Origin: a virus
Length of the DNA: 41,550 nt
Reading direction: 5' to 3' (one strand)
IMG/VR virus record: IMGVR_UViG_3300039106_000401
Span: 1-41,550 of that record
The position numbers were made by a program, and so were the translations under genes. Shown piece by piece: positions 38,701-41,550 of this stretch. The notes under the pieces were generated by a model. That model saw only the letters and a program-made list of their open reading frames with translations. It was not told the DNA's origin and made no database searches. The first letter of the stretch is position 1, and the number at the start of each line of letters is the position of its first letter.

Positions 38701-40223
38701 AAGGAAAGAACTTTGCCAGCACAGATCCAAAACCAGTTGATCACATTTCATATGTTCATAAAACCTTAGATCAAGCAGTTTTTAAACATTTTGGAACAAG
38801 AATGAGGATTATTGGTGATACTGGCGGAAGAGAAATAACAGAAGATGGTAACGTTATATATACATCAACTCCTTTAGATGGATTTTCATATTATCAAAAT
38901 AATGCAACTTCACCAGAAGCAAAGATTAACATTGATGGAAATTCTGGAGGAATTGCAGTTCTTTTAAATCCAGAAACAAATAATGGATATTATTTTGAGG
39001 TTATTGCATTGGCAAATGGAACATCAGATCAATCAAATATTATTTTTTATAAAGTTCAACAAGGTGTTGGAGAAACAAAAGCAACTCCAGTATTGTTGTT
39101 TAACGCTTTTAATGAACAGATACAGTATGACGATGGAGATATGTCTGGTATTTCAGCAAAATATATTGAAAAATATACAACTGTTTACGATTTAGCAGTA
39201 GAATATCAAGACCTAGCAAATGGAAGTATACGAAGATTTTATCTATATATAAACAATGTTTTGGTTGGTCAGGTTGATGATACATCACCATTGCCAAAAT
39301 ATCAGTCAACTGCTATGTTTGTTCGTGGATCTTCAAAATGTATGTTTGAAAATTTTTATGCTTTAACAGATAACTATTCACAAAATGCTGGATTTCAAAC
39401 TGATAGTCAAGTTGCAAGAGTGTTTTCTTCATCTCCAATTACCGCAAACGATGCTTTCAAAAAATATGCATTAAGTGGAGTTCTACAAGAATCATATCTG
39501 AAAGGCATAAGCACTGGCACAACTCCAGGTCACAGTATTTTTTATGATGAATTTGGAACAATTATGAGGGAGTGTGCATACATCAATGCCAAATTTGATA
39601 ATGCATATCCAGCATTATATGCAAAATTAGTTATGGCACCAGATAAACTAAAGGAGTTTACTGTTTCTGGATTTCAAGCAAATGCATATGGAGCAGAGTT
39701 TTTGGTATTTAACGCAACAGATACTTTGTTATCTATTGATGATGAACTTTCTAATTCTTTAAGAATTCAAGGAATTGCTTTTACAAGTGACAGTAGTTCT
39801 GAATTAACAGTAGATGATTACTTTAAAAAACGATCAAGTTTTTCAGATCCAGAACTTAAGGGTGACGTAATTATATATTCTCCAAATATAGAAAAACAAA
39901 AATACGATACACTTAAATTAAGTAGAATAAAATTTGGCAGAAATGATTTTAATATAGATGCAAACTATATACAAACAACAGAAGATGCAGAGCATTTAAT
40001 TGGATGGCTATTGGAAAAACTATTGGTTCCAAGAAAAGCAATTGGATTAAAAATATTTGCAGATCCAACAATTCAACTTGGAGATATTGTTTCAATTGAT
40101 TATAAAAATAATGATAATTTAGACCTTGTAACATCAGCAACTTCAAGATTTGTTGTTTATAATATAGAGTATTCAAGAAGTTTGAGTGGACCAGACATGA
40201 CTGTATATTTGAGTGAGGTGTGA
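35730..40223 (+). CDS. Large baseplate hub / minor tail protein, 1,497 aa
   Basis: The GTG start is directly after the previous stop, with AGAGG at six bases. The N-terminal part (VFLNTTLQNHIESSSTIETR, ATVLAEWNMNVADNIFKLGN) begins a beta-rich hub protein. The region around 540-620 (ISVSYAISILLDSIGFSNYM, EVLAQLATSTQTAMFFDEYN) and the last 110 residues (AEHLIGWLLEKLLVPRKAIG, QLGDIVSIDY, FVVYNIEYSRSL) look like the tail-hub fold shared with gp27/Tal proteins. A concanavalin-like domain occupies about 1069-1208 (GIAVLLNPETNNGYYFEVIA), which could bind sugars. It should form the tail tip and hold the fibres. No peptidase or lysozyme motif is seen. Confidence 0.75.
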   Translation: MFLNTTLQNHIESSSTIETRATVLAEWNMNVADNIFKLGNYRNRDTKKASLFFDNNDVGNFYTGATDADIVLDNGYDNEENPSLFSKVKDQYNMLYSLEDCIKPFRPRSGINKAFYIAGRYLHNFNTNLINNQDSSLANISTSSFFTQRPRYYMASRYDEFKYWTSFRTEKDNETDAVTKERGIAKQSGTNQYPIEDAAPFVVYKETVPTNRLVVKMQTHVGTKNLGPFNTNTVPIVDPLYGNSNKRVPLVWKIEYLVNNNWTTAKTFDANSVREDGSAIIKEDGYVELSYGLIVPNNYKNIFVHVSKISSTTLLPVKSINGYAYLVASTPTDRGTYHIWNNTTKLYETFIPEYGWKLTNENLTDETNFVTDFTSPEYFLKNNQKVYREFQYIQGIRVVAEFMNKFESTFDLIEMSPRLVANISDRTINYNVTKQLSDLGSSALPVGQLLASTGNISIFDDDQAFNENNTNSIICKYVTKNVKFNFYETFLNVDGNRYSVPIKTLYSEGMPQADVTGGTISLQLRDFYFYLESIEAPKLFLTNISVSYAISILLDSIGFSNYMYKRIEGETDPIIPYFFVGPDQNVAEVLAQLATSTQTAMFFDEYNNFIAMSKNYLMPTATQRQINKTFIGSKVTAPVLDSLVDFEDAETYSTIPTETLDAGTYNTTEFETDLTGGSPSLSETLGSIVQNKVISGKKLANIISIASEDKKIYNDGKINYTSRYIAKTYSAIGEQTVSSAENKFWVYKPSLLWELSNYEELKDSRSSGYTLSAIALNSTLTNSAPTVVNNLLTNNIVDFGEAIYLISRNQGYFYANGEIIKYDAVQYSVEGFGNVWISSDSEYKNYLNRLRYGGKIFPTGKIRIYSEPYYETVNGVIRMVNGPVAKHGRGQFGTSIVRHTASLDSYWISSDNRKGCLMESKYLFGDTTFGGTLAVGSAGISNTVANASSINGVIKKFLSESTQTENEITGIYNIDPNKNKGLVQSSALVFKGKNFASTDPKPVDHISYVHKTLDQAVFKHFGTRMRIIGDTGGREITEDGNVIYTSTPLDGFSYYQNNATSPEAKINIDGNSGGIAVLLNPETNNGYYFEVIALANGTSDQSNIIFYKVQQGVGETKATPVLLFNAFNEQIQYDDGDMSGISAKYIEKYTTVYDLAVEYQDLANGSIRRFYLYINNVLVGQVDDTSPLPKYQSTAMFVRGSSKCMFENFYALTDNYSQNAGFQTDSQVARVFSSSPITANDAFKKYALSGVLQESYLKGISTGTTPGHSIFYDEFGTIMRECAYINAKFDNAYPALYAKLVMAPDKLKEFTVSGFQANAYGAEFLVFNATDTLLSIDDELSNSLRIQGIAFTSDSSSELTVDDYFKKRSSFSDPELKGDVIIYSPNIEKQKYDTLKLSRIKFGRNDFNIDANYIQTTEDAEHLIGWLLEKLLVPRKAIGLKIFADPTIQLGDIVSIDYKNNDNLDLVTSATSRFVVYNIEYSRSLSGPDMTVYLSEV

Positions 40224-40224
40224 C

Positions 40225-40917
40225 GTGCCATTAATTTCAGATGGAGAATATCAATATGAGTATAATGATTTTTTAAATGCAGTTGGTGCATTAGATACAT
40301 CAAAAAATAGTGGGTATTCTTATGATAATGATCCACTACCACCGCAGCCACTACCTATCAAACAACCACAACAACCTTTAACTCAAGATCAAAATGATTC
40401 TATCGATGCAACTAAATATCTTAGTGCAACTCCACCTGTTCCTAATGCCTCATTAGTTGTCTCAACCACATCAAATGCAGTAAAAATTGCAGGACCTCAA
40501 TATGTAGAGTTTAGAGAGGACAGTGGTGAGGACCAAGATTTTTTAAAAATTTTATTTTTTGAAAATATTAATGGTGTTGCATTACTTTCTTTAGTAAATA
40601 GTGCATCATTAGAAACAGCAAATATTCAATATCAACCAATTTTAAATATGGCAGAAACTAAGAATGCTTTAGATCCAAAGACGCTATTGGCCTTACAAGA
40701 TACGTTAGATAAATACTTTTTACAATTTCCAATTAAATTACCACGAACAATTCCTACCGTAGGAAATGGCCCAAATGGAGAGCACGTATACCTTGATCTT
40801 ATTACTGGAAATTTAACTATAGATACTATAAATTTAGGATTAATGGAAAACATTGAAATTCAAACACTTCAAAATGGTACAATATATAATACAAATCTGG
40901 GAAATGAGGAATCATGA
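40225..40917 (+). CDS. Minor tail protein with proline-rich segment, 230 aa
   Basis: GTG 40225 is preferred (GAGG at six bases); GTG 40213 lies inside the previous gene. Residues about 38-58 are Pro/Gln-rich (DPLPPQPLPIKQPQQPLTQD). Then come a beta domain (VKIAGPQYVEFREDSGEDQD, FLKILFFENINGVALLSLVN) and a C-terminal segment with GNGPNGEHVYLDLITGNLTI, another beta unit. It is in the baseplate operon and its stop overlaps the next start (ATGA). The Pro-rich stretch is a second possible target for the predicted proline hydroxylase. Confidence 0.7.
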   Translation: MPLISDGEYQYEYNDFLNAVGALDTSKNSGYSYDNDPLPPQPLPIKQPQQPLTQDQNDSIDATKYLSATPPVPNASLVVSTTSNAVKIAGPQYVEFREDSGEDQDFLKILFFENINGVALLSLVNSASLETANIQYQPILNMAETKNALDPKTLLALQDTLDKYFLQFPIKLPRTIPTVGNGPNGEHVYLDLITGNLTIDTINLGLMENIEIQTLQNGTIYNTNLGNEES

Positions 40918-41550
40918 TAACTAATAAAGGTAAAGAGATTATAGCCAAGTACTTACTTGGAACAACTCCTGCCTATGCCTCATATATGGCTTTTGGATGT
41001 GGAGCAAAGCCATTGGCCAGCGGAGATTCTTATGGAAATTATAATGAATATGGCGAATTAGAATTTGAAATGTTTAGAGTTCCTATTTCTTCAAGAGGGT
41101 ATGTAAAAGAAGATATTGGAAATAATGAATTTATTAGTAAGATAGTTTTTACATCAGAACTACCAACACAAGAAAGATATGAAATTACAGAAATTGGAAT
41201 ATTTCCTGCTGGAGGAAATCCATCTGCTTCTGGATTTGATAGTCGAACCTTGATAGCCTTTACAGAAGAAGAGCAATGGCAATATTTAGACACAACATCA
41301 AAGACTGTTCCAACAATTATTGAACCGCTTGATCATCCATTAGACGATAATATTATTAATACAAGTACAGCAGACTTTAATATAAATAATGTTGACAGCC
41401 TACTTCCTAGTGTTTTTCAAGCAAATGCAGATAATAATATTTTCTTTAAAACAAATAGAAATACTAAAAATGAAAGATGTAGATACTTAAACAATATGCT
41501 TTTTACTTTAGGTAATTATAGTTCAATTAAAGATATTGTCAGTGCTGATT
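40914..41550 (+). CDS. Actinophage-type minor tail protein (partial, N-terminal 212 aa)
   Basis: The frame opens at ATG 40914 (overlapping the upstream stop as ATGA, with GAGGA just before) and is still open at the window end. The visible part reads MITNKGKEIIAKYLLGTTPA, YASYMAFGCGAKPL, LEFEMFRVPISSRGYVKE, then VFTSELPTQERYEITEIGIF, which is a pattern I know well from minor tail proteins of actinophages (YAS-x-x-A-x-GCG ... EM-x-R-x-PI-x-SRGY ... ELP-x-x-x-RYEITE-x-G). Its role is not known in detail; it lies among baseplate proteins and may help form the tail tip or carry fibres. Confidence 0.85.
   Translation, partial: MITNKGKEIIAKYLLGTTPAYASYMAFGCGAKPLASGDSYGNYNEYGELEFEMFRVPISSRGYVKEDIGNNEFISKIVFTSELPTQERYEITEIGIFPAGGNPSASGFDSRTLIAFTEEEQWQYLDTTSKTVPTIIEPLDHPLDDNIINTSTADFNINNVDSLLPSVFQANADNNIFFKTNRNTKNERCRYLNNMLFTLGNYSSIKDIVSAD

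Overview
The window is a 41.5 kb stretch of an AT-rich, long-tailed (siphovirus-type) phage genome. It carries tail fibres, a portal, an XkdF-like protease, an HK97-fold capsid, neck proteins, a major tail protein, tail chaperones, a 2,879-residue tape measure and distal tail proteins. The minor tail proteins look like those of actinobacteriophages, and several genes appear to be translated from leaderless mRNAs, which is common in Actinobacteria. An aquatic actinobacterial host is therefore my best inference, but the sequence does not prove it. No terminase, integrase, DNA polymerase, tRNA or CRISPR was seen.

Layout. 1-2347: the end of a proline-repeat protein, two small unknown proteins (one with a zinc-ribbon-like cysteine pattern), a GT60-type glycosyltransferase and an overlapping prolyl-4-hydroxylase-like oxygenase. 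2344-2883 (minus): a secreted lysozyme/transglycosylase. 2990-10599: small virion proteins and a tail-fibre array, ending in a fibronectin/GAF-repeat/Hint-like protein. 10615-11331: unknown. 11442-13481: B12-dependent ribonucleotide reductase. 13515-17099: large LamG-type minor tail protein. 17123-21567: small protein, portal, protease-scaffold, capsid. 21651-24543: neck and tail-completion genes. 24622-26426: major tail protein and two chaperone-like genes. 26446-35085: tape measure. 35085 to the end: distal tail and baseplate-type proteins, the last one cut by the window edge.

Regulation. Fifteen extended -10 boxes (TGn followed by TATAAT or a close variant) sit in the intergenic gaps, so the structural region is read from many short transcription units. 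At four genes the -10 hexamer lies exactly six bases before the ATG, and at three more it lies seven to nine bases before it. Those mRNAs should be leaderless or nearly so. Other genes have strong Shine-Dalgarno sequences. Two intrinsic terminators close the capsid and major-tail units, and a third terminator-like hairpin lies inside the lysozyme coding sequence.

The most exciting candidate system is at the left edge. A prolyl hydroxylase and a GT60-like sugar transferase are translationally overlapped, just downstream of a protein ending in PVTPPPPTPP repeats. In eukaryotes the same pair of enzyme families hydroxylates a proline on Skp1 and then adds GlcNAc to it. The window may therefore encode a phage hydroxyproline (or Thr/Pro) glycosylation pathway acting on a virion protein. 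Other notable points are a kinase-like segment within the tape measure, a nested scaffold start, a duplicated chaperone gene in place of the usual frameshift, and a Hint-like domain with serine at the usual cysteine position.
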